Shown here: piece after piece, positions 35,701 through 42,484 of the stretch | Numbering within the stretch: position 1 is the stretch's first letter | Layout: every line of letters starts with the position of its first letter | Source: Holophagae bacterium | GTDB taxonomy: Bacteria; Acidobacteriota; Holophagae; Acanthopleuribacterales; Acanthopleuribacteraceae | DNA: 64,000 nucleotides | Assembly (NCBI GenBank): GCA_030429565.1 | Contig: JAUIFE010000003.1 | Coordinates: 558,001-622,000 of the forward strand | Reading direction: 5' to 3' | The notes under the pieces: model-generated | What the model was told of the DNA's origin: nothing | Databases searched by the model: none | Seen by the model: only the letters and a program-made list of their open reading frames with translations | Translations under genes and position numbers: made by a program

Positions 35701-38100
35701 CGCTTGGGCGTGACCTTTACCCAAGGTGCGGTGAGCGCGGTCCGTTCCGATATTTCTATCGAACCTGGCTCCGGCATTTACTACTACGAAGGCTCCACTG
35801 CGCTCGGCGCCGCCAACCTTGGCTTCGGCGTGTCGACTTCAGCCACGCCGACCACCGGCAACGCCGGTGCCGACACCCAATCGATCGGCATTCTTGCCTT
35901 GGGCGGTATCACCTACAACAACGAGTTCATCAGCTTTTTCTCCGGCGAACGCGACACTTACGGCTTGTGTGTCGACTATCGCGGCACGCATCCCATCGTC
36001 CACTTAATCATGGCCGAAACGCCGGGTGGCCCGGGCGTGCATTACGGTCGCTGGGAACTGAGCGACGTCACCGATCCGCTGTACATCTTCGTTTACGGCC
36101 AAGCGCTGACCAGCGGTGTGCAGCAAACGATCAATCCCGGCAACGACACGGCCTTGCTGCCGTTTGAATACGATATCGCGCAAATCATGACCGACCTGTG
36201 GATTGGCGGCAACGTCATCGACGATCCCGACGACATGTACCTCGGTTGGAACCGCACCAACCCACGGCCCACCATCACCTTGGCCGACAGCACCTTGTCC
36301 GTTGCCGAAGGCGAGACGGTTGCACTGTCGGCGACCGCCGCCGATTGGGAGAACAACGATCTGACCGCGTCCCTGAGTTGGAGCGAAACCGGCGGCTTAA
36401 CCGCGACCGGTGGGGCTTTTGTGTTTACCGCAAGCGGTGTCGGCCAACACACCGTTACAGCCACCGTTACCGACCGATTTGGGCGCTCTCAAAGCGCGAG
36501 CCTGGAGGTTTTTGTTTTGGCCCCCGCCGATGTGCGCGACTCCGATGAAGACGGCTTGGCCGACGTGGCCGAGCTGGAAACCCACGGCACCGATCCCCAC
36601 GACGCCGACAGCGATGATGACGGTCTGCGCGACGGTGCCGAAGTGAACACCCACGGCACCAACCCCTTGGCTGCCGACAGCGACAGCGACGGCATGCGTG
36701 ACGGCTTCGAAGTGACCTATGCGCTCAACCCGCTCGTCAACGACGCCGGCGGGGATCCCGACAACGATACCTTCACTAACCTTCAGGAACACGACGCCGG
36801 CACGAATCCACGCGACGCCGATTTCTATCCCAACCGGGGTTTGGTGTTGATGAGCAATGTTGACCGTTACCCCAGTGTCAGTTTGGATGCGGGCCAACAC
36901 CAAGTTCAGTTCAACGATGCCACGCCACGCGGTGTGCGTTCGGCGGTGCCGGTCACCCCTGGCTCCGGCTGGTACTACTTCGAAGGTACGCGCCTGACCG
37001 AGCCCGGCAACTACGGCGTGGCCGTTGCCACCCAACAGGCGCCGCTCGACAGCGCCGCCGGCGAAAACGATCAAAGCGTGGCTTGGGTCAGCAGTGGCAG
37101 CTTGCGTTACAACGGCGCCGAGGTCGGCCACTTCCGCGATTCAACCGTGATTACACCGTCTGAGGCCGATGTCTACGCCATGGCGGTTGATTACAGCGGC
37201 TTGAATCCGGTTGTTTACGCCTTCGTCGGTAACGCCAACTTGGAATGGGAAATTATGCCGCCCGTGACCATGAGCCAAGTAACCGGCGATGTCTACATCA
37301 TGGCCTGGGGCGAGGCGGTTGGCGCGGGTGCGCAATTGGAAATCAACGGCGGCGACACCGCGTTGGGTTGGCGCAACTTCCGCCATCCGGGTCACTACGT
37401 GTTGTTCACCGAAGGCTTTTACGCCGGTGCAGAATTCATGGGCACCGGCTGGGGCGCCGAGCATCGTTACGCCGGCAGAGAACAACCGCTCAGCCACGAA
37501 CGGGTCTTCATGCAGCAGGACGGCACCACCGGCGCCGGTATCTACGTGTCGCCCGACAAACTCACGATTAGCTACAGCGTCGATCACAAGGAAGCGATTC
37601 GCGCCAACCAGGGCATGATCGGCGAGTTCCGCTACTGGGAAGCGCATCGCGAGATTCCGCAACTGGGTAACCTCGGCCAGGGTTTTGTGGCCGAGTACGG
37701 CAAAATCAACGATTACTGTTGTGTGTCGCCGGACTACACCGACACCCCGCCAAGCATGTCGCTCAACTCGGCGGCGGGCGTGTGGCGCAACTTGGTCGCC
37801 CAACAGGTTTACGACACCAACAACGACTTCTACGGTTTTGCCTGCGATTACCGTGGTGACCGGCCGATCATCTACTCGATTGTCGGCGGCGAGTTGGTCA
37901 ACACCATGGTGCTCGACGACATGTTCACACCGATTCACCCGATGCTGTACGGCAACCCGCAAGGCGCGGTGCCGGCCAACTCGGCCAACTTCGGTGAAAC
38001 GCCGTTTGTTTACGACGCCTACACCATCTTGGAAAACGCCGGCATCGACGTGTCCGAGCTGGTTTTGGGTTGGGGACCGCACCGCATTACGCGTGACTAA
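26767..38100 (+). CDS. Giant secreted mosaic protein with SPRY-like, Ig/PKD-like and thrombospondin-3 repeats
   Basis: A 3,777-residue exported protein. ATG 26767 has GGAG six bases upstream and begins a signal peptide (FWRRFFLTIIAFGSLALFAQ). About ten SPRY-like modules (GSGFYYYEGRR... GNYGFGVATA... SLGVNALGG... YGLAVDYRG.NPI.YVI) lie at about 26860-27420, 28800-29390, 30000-30600, 31190-31800, 32380-32970, 32990-33600, 34460-35060, 35640-36250, 36840-37370 and 37500-38090. About twelve Ig/PKD-like domains carry an EDGDL signature; the first five are in tandem at 27440-28790. Six TSP3 calcium blocks (DSDNDGLTDAQE / DPDSDDDGLTDG / DSDGDGMPDAYE) precede SPRY modules 3, 4, 5, 7, 8 and 9 (counting the degenerate N-terminal one as 1). 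No C-terminal sorting signal is visible. Probably a calcium-stiffened surface or adhesion protein; ligand unknown. Confidence 0.85.
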   Translation: MGYPQTTPTAFWRRFFLTIIAFGSLALFAQFDPHDQQGDLALRADGSAVGYPAAGFAAVRVTTPMQADDGFYFIEWRNLEAQSSLGVGLVGATDLLGRVPGRDQLGLGILANGTIWLDGRLIASCDAGPGVMGLAVDLRGSRPALYVFGYRDGAATLLVRAAPSQGHSRWYLSAFGNGGALTYSQEFSFSGLSEAASVLKPAALLQAAGHQTAGLRYGWPSAAPPANQAPTLTITAAPDQVEAGARFILRARAEDAEDGDLSGQVQWRILETGFAQRGELIETRLDQAGTYSVEALVRDSGGAQASTRHSVTVISANQPPTLRLTEAPIEGVLGQTLVFRAEAEDAEDGDLAGSVSWQIAGSRDRGASFGWTPSAVGRFTLEVSVTDAEGARTALSHPVRVVPANTAPSLRWLARPATVVAGGAAVFRVEAQDLEDGNLSEDVSWRSGSQRGAGARFTFSAAQPGQYDVVAAVTDRDGLETTLEHTIEVVAPDNTPPALLLETTTTALTLEEPVTLFATATDAEDGDLSDAVVWHDEDHFELGRGPELQYRPPRVGRLLVFAEVRDSAGATTRESITLEVSAQASRVDVAIFRSPTRAVVDDLLVFQAKAVDDLGNDLSADLAWSTNASESVGKGARFQFWAQQSGSFTVTARIELGDVGVFEDTQTVEIRLGLPEPGEFLTFLSPTDKHETITLSEDLLQAQMSGAAHFGVRSDRSIAPGSGFYYYEGRRLVERGNYGFGVATATTPLDNFGGADTTSLGVNALGGVSFNGEFVHFFQGEPEYYGLAVDYRGDNPIIYVIVGETETGPGALIYTHTLDAVTEELFILVYGNPVGSGFQQAINPGNDLQTAPMHYDVATILSDADVDGVIDLRSTWNPPDPNANQRPDLTLDGEDGMQVLLGDSVTFTAVADDREDGDISAQVTWSWTGGAETQTGASFSLTPAAAGEFTVGANVTDSEGAADSAERTFVVVDPGDLDPDEDGLTNRREEELGTDPNDPDSDDDTLLDGAEVDIHGTNPLAADTDADTMPDGYEIQFGLNALVDDRDQDLDNDGFSNLTEFEEGTDPSDPYSFPGVEFLTFLSETDKHASITLSDNRLGAIFSQGGHRAVRSDKSIEPGSGFYYFEGRREVDAGNFGFGVASAAAALDSYGGANAQSIGVNLLGGISYNDDFVRFFSSDSATLGIAVDYRGTNPHVYVIIAGDNNARGEVIADILMTEVTEPLFILVYGEPATSGVQQTINPGNNLLADPFHYDPITVLAQADVDGADQINLGWNVPDPEGNQRPLLTVDAAPQVVVVGQSQALTASAGDPEQGDLTAAIHWLDEAESAETFGATFNWTPTVVGVHSVLVRVVDDHGLFDSDVLEIRVIDNDNTDSDNDGLTDAQELIAGTDINDPDSDDDGLTDGAEVNTHGSNPLSSDSDGDGMPDAYEVSHGLQVIVADADADPDNDSFTNFQEYEAGTDPRSPNSYPGATGITVLNNQDRHESVVLDDERLAVTFTDADHRGVRSTTSIGPGDGFFYYEVQRRTVVGNFGYGVATATSALDRFAGVDTSSVGVNLLGGISYAGDFVAFFSAQPEYYGLAVDYRNAHPHLYVIFDRGDGPDLVHELEMSDIAEPLFIFLYGQPVFDSGAQLWLNPGNDTSVEPFHYNPVQVLQDHGVDGADDLVLGWNLPDPDVNRRPTVRVTQVPTVLLLGETLTATATAFDAEDGDLTAALSWQSSHDAATAVGGTFSYTTAAAGIHTITVSITDSEGATGSLTRQVTVIDGLGDSDGDGLTDGDEYAAGTDVNDPDSDDDGLSDGQEVHTTLTNPLSQDSDNDTMPDGFEVMWGLDPNLDDGAGDLDGDGFTNLEEYQAGTNPRSARSYPGATDITLLNPNDRHESVILASDKLQARFTTGGHHAVRSDVAVAPGSGFFYYEGRRLNGTGNFGFGVAAAGAALDQWAGYDNQSVGVSAMGGIAYNGGFTHFFGGEQTHYGLAVDYRGANPIVHVIVSSVVGGAGVYIGSVTMDQVTDPVYIMVYGEPVGDSFQQAINPGNDTVVEPFTYDPRTVLAEAGIDGVIELVEGWNLRPDEPGNTLTFLNPNDKDSTVNLTTDYLGVIYTGSGHRGVRSDKSIESGSGFFYYEGTRAIETGNYGFGVATADAPLDNYGGATTTSLGINLLGGLAYDGEFKSFFSAAPDTYGLAVDYRNTHPIVYMIAAPSNGEPGQVIAQQEMYGTSDPIYILVYGNALTEGIQQTINPGNDTENAPFVYDAAAILTAAGVDGVDELILAWQDPDPGRNRKPRLTLLSESTTLITGSQITLQASAEDREDGDISAQIEWHDPLENQSFTGASWTTTLTEIGTHSIALSITDSGGESATASLDIIVVGENTPPTVAINESDLDVVQGNPVTLNAVAQDAEDGDLAGVVQWSDDNGPDTGTGAVFTFTPSAIGAHVITASVTDNNGGSAQDSITVTVLDPTTVDSDNDGLNDALEAANNTDPNDPDSDDDGLTDGEEVLALATNPLSADTDQDGMPDGWEVSFSLDPLNDDAGLDPDNDTFTNLQEYQEGTNPNDDASYPGAPGLTLLNEQDRHPSVVLSQDRLGVTFTDFGQRGVRSNLSVFPRAGMYYYEGRRLVDPGDFGFGVATTATPLDAFGGSDNQSVGVHSLGGISYEGGFVSFFSGVQEYYGLVVDYRDANPTVYVIVSDSLEGAGTVVGHQTLSQVTDPLYILVYGNPLTDGVQQTINPGNDTVGRPFHYDPLAAITAYGVSNPDDLVVGWQDPDPNANRIPVVSISSSGGNVDVGTTLTAEATAIDFEDGDLTAAITWSDSASANTGTGATFSFTANTLGEHVITARVVDSESAAATATVTFTVVDPNLIDSDGDGLGDGEERDLGTDPNDPDSDDDGLNDGDEVNTYNTNPLSQDTDSDTMPDGYEVTYSLDPTVDDGAGDLDNDTYTNLEEFQAGTNPNSATSFPGAVTVTRLNPNDAAPGVVLTQDRLGVTFTQGAVSAVRSDISIEPGSGIYYYEGSTALGAANLGFGVSTSATPTTGNAGADTQSIGILALGGITYNNEFISFFSGERDTYGLCVDYRGTHPIVHLIMAETPGGPGVHYGRWELSDVTDPLYIFVYGQALTSGVQQTINPGNDTALLPFEYDIAQIMTDLWIGGNVIDDPDDMYLGWNRTNPRPTITLADSTLSVAEGETVALSATAADWENNDLTASLSWSETGGLTATGGAFVFTASGVGQHTVTATVTDRFGRSQSASLEVFVLAPADVRDSDEDGLADVAELETHGTDPHDADSDDDGLRDGAEVNTHGTNPLAADSDSDGMRDGFEVTYALNPLVNDAGGDPDNDTFTNLQEHDAGTNPRDADFYPNRGLVLMSNVDRYPSVSLDAGQHQVQFNDATPRGVRSAVPVTPGSGWYYFEGTRLTEPGNYGVAVATQQAPLDSAAGENDQSVAWVSSGSLRYNGAEVGHFRDSTVITPSEADVYAMAVDYSGLNPVVYAFVGNANLEWEIMPPVTMSQVTGDVYIMAWGEAVGAGAQLEINGGDTALGWRNFRHPGHYVLFTEGFYAGAEFMGTGWGAEHRYAGREQPLSHERVFMQQDGTTGAGIYVSPDKLTISYSVDHKEAIRANQGMIGEFRYWEAHREIPQLGNLGQGFVAEYGKINDYCCVSPDYTDTPPSMSLNSAAGVWRNLVAQQVYDTNNDFYGFACDYRGDRPIIYSIVGGELVNTMVLDDMFTPIHPMLYGNPQGAVPANSANFGETPFVYDAYTILENAGIDVSELVLGWGPHRITRD
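28800..37370 (+). repeat. Long in-gene repeat array encoding SPRY-Ig-TSP3 units
   Basis: A composite unit of about 1.2 kb (SPRY-like, Ig-like, then TSP3) recurs at 28800, 30000, 31190, 32380, 34460 and 35640. An extra SPRY-like module is inserted directly at 32990 without a TSP3 block, and a last shortened unit starts at 36840. Copies are clearly related but not identical, so the array is old or diversifying. Confidence 0.8.
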
Positions 38101-39755
38101 AATCCCGCCGGCGCTGCCAAAAGCGCCGGCTCCTTGCGCTTGAGCTCTTTGAGCTGACGGCGAATAAACCGAATTGCCATTTCGGCGTTGGTCACACCTT
38201 CCAAGATCGCGGGTGTCAGACTCGGTTGGGAACCTGCCAAGGGTTGATTTTCCGAAGGTTGTGAACCGTAGGTTTGAGGCGGCTCTTTGTTTTCGAGAAG
38301 TGAAACCTCTACGGCGTCGCCATTTTCGACAGAAAGGCGGAAAGTCAACTTCTGCATCAGCGTGTTTGGCTTTGATTCGTCGTGCCATTCATTGATCTTC
38401 GACGAGACACTGACGATGTTGGAAAAGTAATATTCGTTTGTGTTGATACTTGCGATTGAATCAGTGATGGTGTTGTAGAAGTAGCTGTATGAAATGACTT
38501 GGTTCTTTGTGACAAATAAAAGTTGAATGTAATTAATTGCATGCAGGCGTCGGTTCTCGTCTTGGTGGTTGATTTGGGCAAAGAAGCTCGTGGGGATAAG
38601 GCTTTCATTAATTCGGTTTAGAGTTTGAATGCCGCCCCAATCGATGATGCTGAATGATTGGGAGGTAAGCCGGTTCTGCTTTGGTGGTAAGGCCAAAAGG
38701 TTTTTGGGGTTGATATTAAGTGTATCTAATGCCGGTTGTTCTGATTCTTGAATTCGTCTTGACGTCTGTTCAAGCAGCTCCTCAGGCGTTATCGAGACCT
38801 TTGGAAGTTGTGACGTTAGATACTCTATTTCGGTATCAATGGTTTTGATGATTTCTTGTTTCTTTTTAAGGTTTGAGTTGTTTTTGAAAGCTATGAGAGA
38901 AGTGAAAAAGGCTACGGCAGGAATAGTTACTAGGTTGGATATGGCGGTGCTTTGATGGATTTTGAAGTGGGTTGCAAGTAGCATGAAGCCGAAACTAACG
39001 CCCAGTACTAGGATGATTGTAAAAAGAACAAAAAGGGTGTCAGTATCGTTTTTTTGCCTTTCTGTGGAGGCATCTGTGATGGGTTTGAGAAATATAAAGG
39101 AAAAGAGAAGAAGATAGGGGATGGGAGACACAAGACTGCAAAGAAGTGACAGGATTTTGAAAAGAATGCCTGTGTCGGGTCCGAGAATATAGAAAAGGGA
39201 AAGGATCAATGAAAGACCGCTAAAGCCTAAAATAGATTTTATTAAATCTTGGCGTCTTTGAATGTGGTCGCTTTCGATTTTAACTTTAGCTTTGTATTGT
39301 TCGTGTGGCTCGGTGAGGTAGCCTTCTTGGGGTCTAAAAAAGAAATCCCAGCGTTTCTTTGATGTGCCATTGTTGAGTTTCTTTCTAGGCCAACCGTTGA
39401 TGAAATATTGACCATGATTCTGAAAATTTAAATCGATTGGCAGGAAGTTGAATGATAGAGGAAAAACAGGATAATCCCATAAGCTGTCGCTATATCCGGT
39501 CTTTGTGACTCTGTAAATTGTGATATTTTCATCTGATCTTTCAATGATGTAAGCAAAAGGCGTGTTGTGGTGATAGGTTACCAGGCGCCATTGAGTGAAG
39601 TTAACTTCGCAAATGATTCGAGTTTTATCGGCAAGCCAAGCTGCTTTTCTAAGCGTTTCATAAAGTTCCTTGGTTAGCTTAGTAGGACCCTGTGCTTTGG
39701 TGATGTTTTTTAAGTGCTGAAATAGATTTGAGTCTAGCTTTTTCAATGTGTCCAT
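38097..39755 (-). CDS. Four-helix membrane protein of unknown family, partner of a CHAT protease
   Basis: A 552-residue protein with a soluble N-terminal domain (1-165). Four membrane helices lie in two pairs (about 171-192, 198-224, 239-262, 270-290). A charged helical stretch follows (KKKQEIIKTIDTEIEYL), then a C-terminal domain of about 250 residues that may be cytosolic. No family is recognised. ATG 39755 has AAGGA seven bases upstream. The gene is strikingly AT-rich compared with all neighbours, a sign of recent transfer. It follows the CHAT gene by 17 bases, so the two are co-transcribed. Its stop overlaps the stop of the giant gene by two bases, leaving no room for a terminator. A protease substrate or membrane effector role is inference. 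Confidence 0.75.
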   Translation of the reverse strand: MDTLKKLDSNLFQHLKNITKAQGPTKLTKELYETLRKAAWLADKTRIICEVNFTQWRLVTYHHNTPFAYIIERSDENITIYRVTKTGYSDSLWDYPVFPLSFNFLPIDLNFQNHGQYFINGWPRKKLNNGTSKKRWDFFFRPQEGYLTEPHEQYKAKVKIESDHIQRRQDLIKSILGFSGLSLILSLFYILGPDTGILFKILSLLCSLVSPIPYLLLFSFIFLKPITDASTERQKNDTDTLFVLFTIILVLGVSFGFMLLATHFKIHQSTAISNLVTIPAVAFFTSLIAFKNNSNLKKKQEIIKTIDTEIEYLTSQLPKVSITPEELLEQTSRRIQESEQPALDTLNINPKNLLALPPKQNRLTSQSFSIIDWGGIQTLNRINESLIPTSFFAQINHQDENRRLHAINYIQLLFVTKNQVISYSYFYNTITDSIASINTNEYYFSNIVSVSSKINEWHDESKPNTLMQKLTFRLSVENGDAVEVSLLENKEPPQTYGSQPSENQPLAGSQPSLTPAILEGVTNAEMAIRFIRRQLKELKRKEPALLAAPAGF

Positions 39756-39772
39756 GGGAATGTCCTTTTACT

Positions 39773-40783
39773 TTATTGGAGTAGATGATTCACAAGGCGG
39801 CTGGTGGACGTCATTCGCTGCAGCGCTTGATCGAACAGGAATGGAAGGGCTTCGTTTTTGGCTGTTCGTAGCAGTTCTTGAGAACTTGGTATACGGGTGG
39901 CTTGAATACCGTTTGCGCCGTAAAAAGACTGTTGTAAGGCGAGTAACAGCACGGCGGCACTGCGTTGGGTCTCCGTATTTTGGTAGCTGCTGATTAATAA
40001 CCGTTCCAGCGCTGCGATTTGGCGATCGCTGAAAAACCGTGGATCCTGGTTACCGAGCAAGGCGATGGCACGCAGTAGTTGTTCTCGCGGTCCTTCATTG
40101 GCTCCTGCTTGACTGAGAAGAGCCCGTGCGGTATCGAAGTTAAGCCCCTCTACTTGGTCTTGAACTGGCTGATAGTGTTTGGCCAATGTCGCCGGTCTGT
40201 GTTCGGCCAAAGCTGGGTTCACTGTAATGCGCGGTATTTTATGGCCGGGTAACCCGAGTGCTTGGATCGTGTTGACACCGAACTCAAAGGCGGCCGCGAT
40301 CGATTTATTGCGTGTTACCGCCGCGTAGAACCCTTCGCTAAAGGCGATTGCCGACCTCTGGCTTACCAACCCATCCATGGTGATTACGTATCTGATGTGT
40401 TGTGCTAGTGCTGGAGCCATAGCCCATGAATCGCAACTGGTCAGAATTAAGCATTGAATTTGGCTTTGATTAAGGCGACAGAAATCGATTAACGCTTCGG
40501 CCGACATGAATTGGTGCTGGTTGGCCGCCGTTTGAAATACGAGGCTGTTATTTTCTTTTGAGCCGTGACCAAAGAACTGGAAAATGATGCACTCCTCCTC
40601 GTAGTCGAGGAAAACATCGCGTAAACATGCATAGGTTGCTGCTGGTCGTAGGGTGATATCGAAATGATCACGGAACTTTGAGGAACGCAAGGTGGCCTCG
40701 ATCTCGCGAATCAGTTGGTCAACCTTGACGTGGCTGCCGACCTCGTCTGGGCTCGACGAAGCTAAGAGAATTTTTCGGGTCAT
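39773..40783 (-). CDS. CHAT-domain (caspase-like) protease
   Basis: A cytosolic 336-residue protein. Residues 1-195 match the stand-alone caspase-fold CHAT type seen in bacterial conflict systems: KILLASSSPDEVG, VDQLIREIEATLRSSKFRDHF, the His motif FFGHG (H73), and the Cys motif CLILTSCDS (C117). Then come YVITMDGLVSQRSAIAFSEGFYAAV and IAAAFEFGV. The catalytic His-Cys dyad is intact. The C-terminal 130 residues are helical and unrecognised and could be a sensor. ATG 40783 follows AGGA with a nine-base spacer. It precedes the four-helix membrane protein in a two-gene unit. CHAT proteases in defence loci cleave effectors such as gasdermins; whether that applies here is unknown. Confidence 0.85.
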   Translation of the reverse strand: MTRKILLASSSPDEVGSHVKVDQLIREIEATLRSSKFRDHFDITLRPAATYACLRDVFLDYEEECIIFQFFGHGSKENNSLVFQTAANQHQFMSAEALIDFCRLNQSQIQCLILTSCDSWAMAPALAQHIRYVITMDGLVSQRSAIAFSEGFYAAVTRNKSIAAAFEFGVNTIQALGLPGHKIPRITVNPALAEHRPATLAKHYQPVQDQVEGLNFDTARALLSQAGANEGPREQLLRAIALLGNQDPRFFSDRQIAALERLLISSYQNTETQRSAAVLLLALQQSFYGANGIQATRIPSSQELLRTAKNEALPFLFDQALQRMTSTSRLVNHLLQ

Positions 40784-40972
40784 AACGAGCCATCCTGTAT
40801 GGTTGCCGGCCTTCGGCCTTTTTCTTGGCAATGTCAAAGAATAAGGATCTACCAGGGCAAAAACTGTTTTTCAGGATGGGTTCACGGAAAATGGAAAAAG
40901 GGTGCCGGGGCAACTTATGGGTCGAAGAGACGGCGCGGTTTTGACGCCTTCATCTTGCACACGCCCCAAACC

Positions 40973-41003
40973 AAAAAAGCCCACTCGGGTGAGTGGGCTT
41001 TTT
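40973..41003. terminator. Bidirectional rho-independent terminator
   Basis: AGCCCACTC pairs with GAGTGGGCT around GGGT, flanked by runs of A on the left and T on the right. It lies 36 bases after the leftward gene stopping at 41039 and would also stop transcripts entering from the left. Confidence 0.9.
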
Positions 41004-41038
41004 GGTTGTGCGCGTCGGTGCGCTGGGGATGGGTTTTT

Positions 41039-42484
41039 TTAAGGATTGGGGCAGTCGTCGGTGATATAGCCGAAACGCACGTAATCGGTCAGCACGCGAT
41101 AGAAGGTTGGGCATCCAATATGTTGTTCCGGCCCGGAAAATGCCGGGTCATAATCCTCGGGTGGACGCTTAGAGGCGATGCGCGACGTCATCACCATATT
41201 TAGGTCGTCTGTCGTTACCGCCCGGTTCATGGCCGCGCGCATGGTCGCAGAAAGCGTCAATTCGTCGTAATGCCCATTGGGGTCCTCGGGTCGGAAAACG
41301 ATCTCGGCCGCCGTCGCCAAAGGTTCACCGCTGATTTCAATGATATCGCTCAGGTAGGCGTAGGGCGGGCTTACAGCGGCGGTGGTTTCGAATGACTCTG
41401 GTTCGAGAAGTACCGTGTTGGGTAAACCCGAGATGCTTTCGGCATCGATAAACCCGCCACCTTTGTCGGTCTGAACACGGAAGCCGACAGGCGCCTGGTT
41501 GTTGGGCCAGCGGAATTGGAAGCGTGAACCATAATAAGGACCGACGCCCAACCAACATTCCCATCGAAAACCACGGGCTTCAATGGTGACGTCGGTAAGC
41601 CCGGTTTCACTCAGGGCGCAAGATGGTATTGGTTGGGGCATAGAGTAGAAGCTTTGGCAGAATGCGTAATAGGTACGACCTACCAAGAGAAAGGGGCGTG
41701 GATCGTCCGGCCACTCCCATTCGGGGAGTTGGAAGGTAAACGGATAATTCTCGCCTGCGGGAATGTCGCGATAGTGTTCGACGGTGAGGGCGTTTTCGGC
41801 TAAGCGCACCGCGCGGAGGCCGGCGACCAGGGGAACGTTATTGGTAGGGGTGCCGCGATTGATGTAAACCGCTGAACGGATATCGGCGCAAAAGTTGACC
41901 GATACCGATCGGGTTACGTCTTCGGCGGAAAGTTCGCTTAAGTCACGCGTGGCGTATGGCAAATTGGCACGGCCGAGGCTGAAGGCTTCACCATAATCGA
42001 GCCAATACCGGCGCGCCGAGGATGACAGGACCAACTCAATGCGATTTGAGTCGTCGGGCGCTTGGGTTTGCCCCTTGTCCGTTAACCAAGTACGGCTGCT
42101 GCGTTGGATCTTTAACCAGTAACTGGGTTCGCCCGCGATCCAGCGCACAATCGACAGGGTGTCAGGAGCGGCGCCGGCTTGTACTAACAGGTTGTAGTGG
42201 CCGATCGGCAGGTAAATCGGTGACGGACCTTGAGCCGATGCTCGTGGGTCGACCAAGGTTTCACGCAAGGCGAGCCCGTTCTCTAAATGGACTTCCAGGT
42301 AAACCGGATTGGTCGGCGAGGCGTCGGGAAATGCGTCCTCAGTGATTTTGATTCTCATGGGACCGAGAAGCTCGCTGTTGCTGTTAATTTCCACGCCTCT
42401 GGAGGTCGCGGCCACCTCGGAAGCGGCAAGGAACCCTGCCGCCGACCAACAGGCGCACAAGAAAAGAATGATTTTGGTTTTCAT
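41039..42484 (-). CDS. Secreted protein of unknown family (paralogue of the upstream gene product)
   Basis: A 481-residue exported protein with a clear signal peptide (MKTKIILFLCACWSAAGFLA). The N-terminal half shares a diverged pattern with the preceding gene product: MRIKITEDAFPDASPTNPVYLEV here against LQIRIENDIFANASAEAPFYLRL there, and SYWLKIQRSSRTW against ELWLRISQASSHW. The C-terminal half has scattered cysteines and no recognised domain. Its start overlaps the previous stop by one base (TAATG), so translation is coupled. Probably extracytoplasmic; function unknown. Confidence 0.7.
   Translation of the reverse strand: MKTKIILFLCACWSAAGFLAASEVAATSRGVEINSNSELLGPMRIKITEDAFPDASPTNPVYLEVHLENGLALRETLVDPRASAQGPSPIYLPIGHYNLLVQAGAAPDTLSIVRWIAGEPSYWLKIQRSSRTWLTDKGQTQAPDDSNRIELVLSSSARRYWLDYGEAFSLGRANLPYATRDLSELSAEDVTRSVSVNFCADIRSAVYINRGTPTNNVPLVAGLRAVRLAENALTVEHYRDIPAGENYPFTFQLPEWEWPDDPRPFLLVGRTYYAFCQSFYSMPQPIPSCALSETGLTDVTIEARGFRWECWLGVGPYYGSRFQFRWPNNQAPVGFRVQTDKGGGFIDAESISGLPNTVLLEPESFETTAAVSPPYAYLSDIIEISGEPLATAAEIVFRPEDPNGHYDELTLSATMRAAMNRAVTTDDLNMVMTSRIASKRPPEDYDPAFSGPEQHIGCPTFYRVLTDYVRFGYITDDCPNP

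Noticed and set aside
29328..36646. Many long minus-strand and shifted frames inside the giant gene
   Set aside because: They are out-of-frame readings of a repetitive high-GC coding sequence; the plus-strand protein with its regular domains is clearly the real product.
38097..39755. Idea that the membrane partner of the CHAT protease is a gasdermin
   Set aside because: Bacterial gasdermins are shorter and have no predicted four-helix membrane core; nothing in the sequence supports that family.
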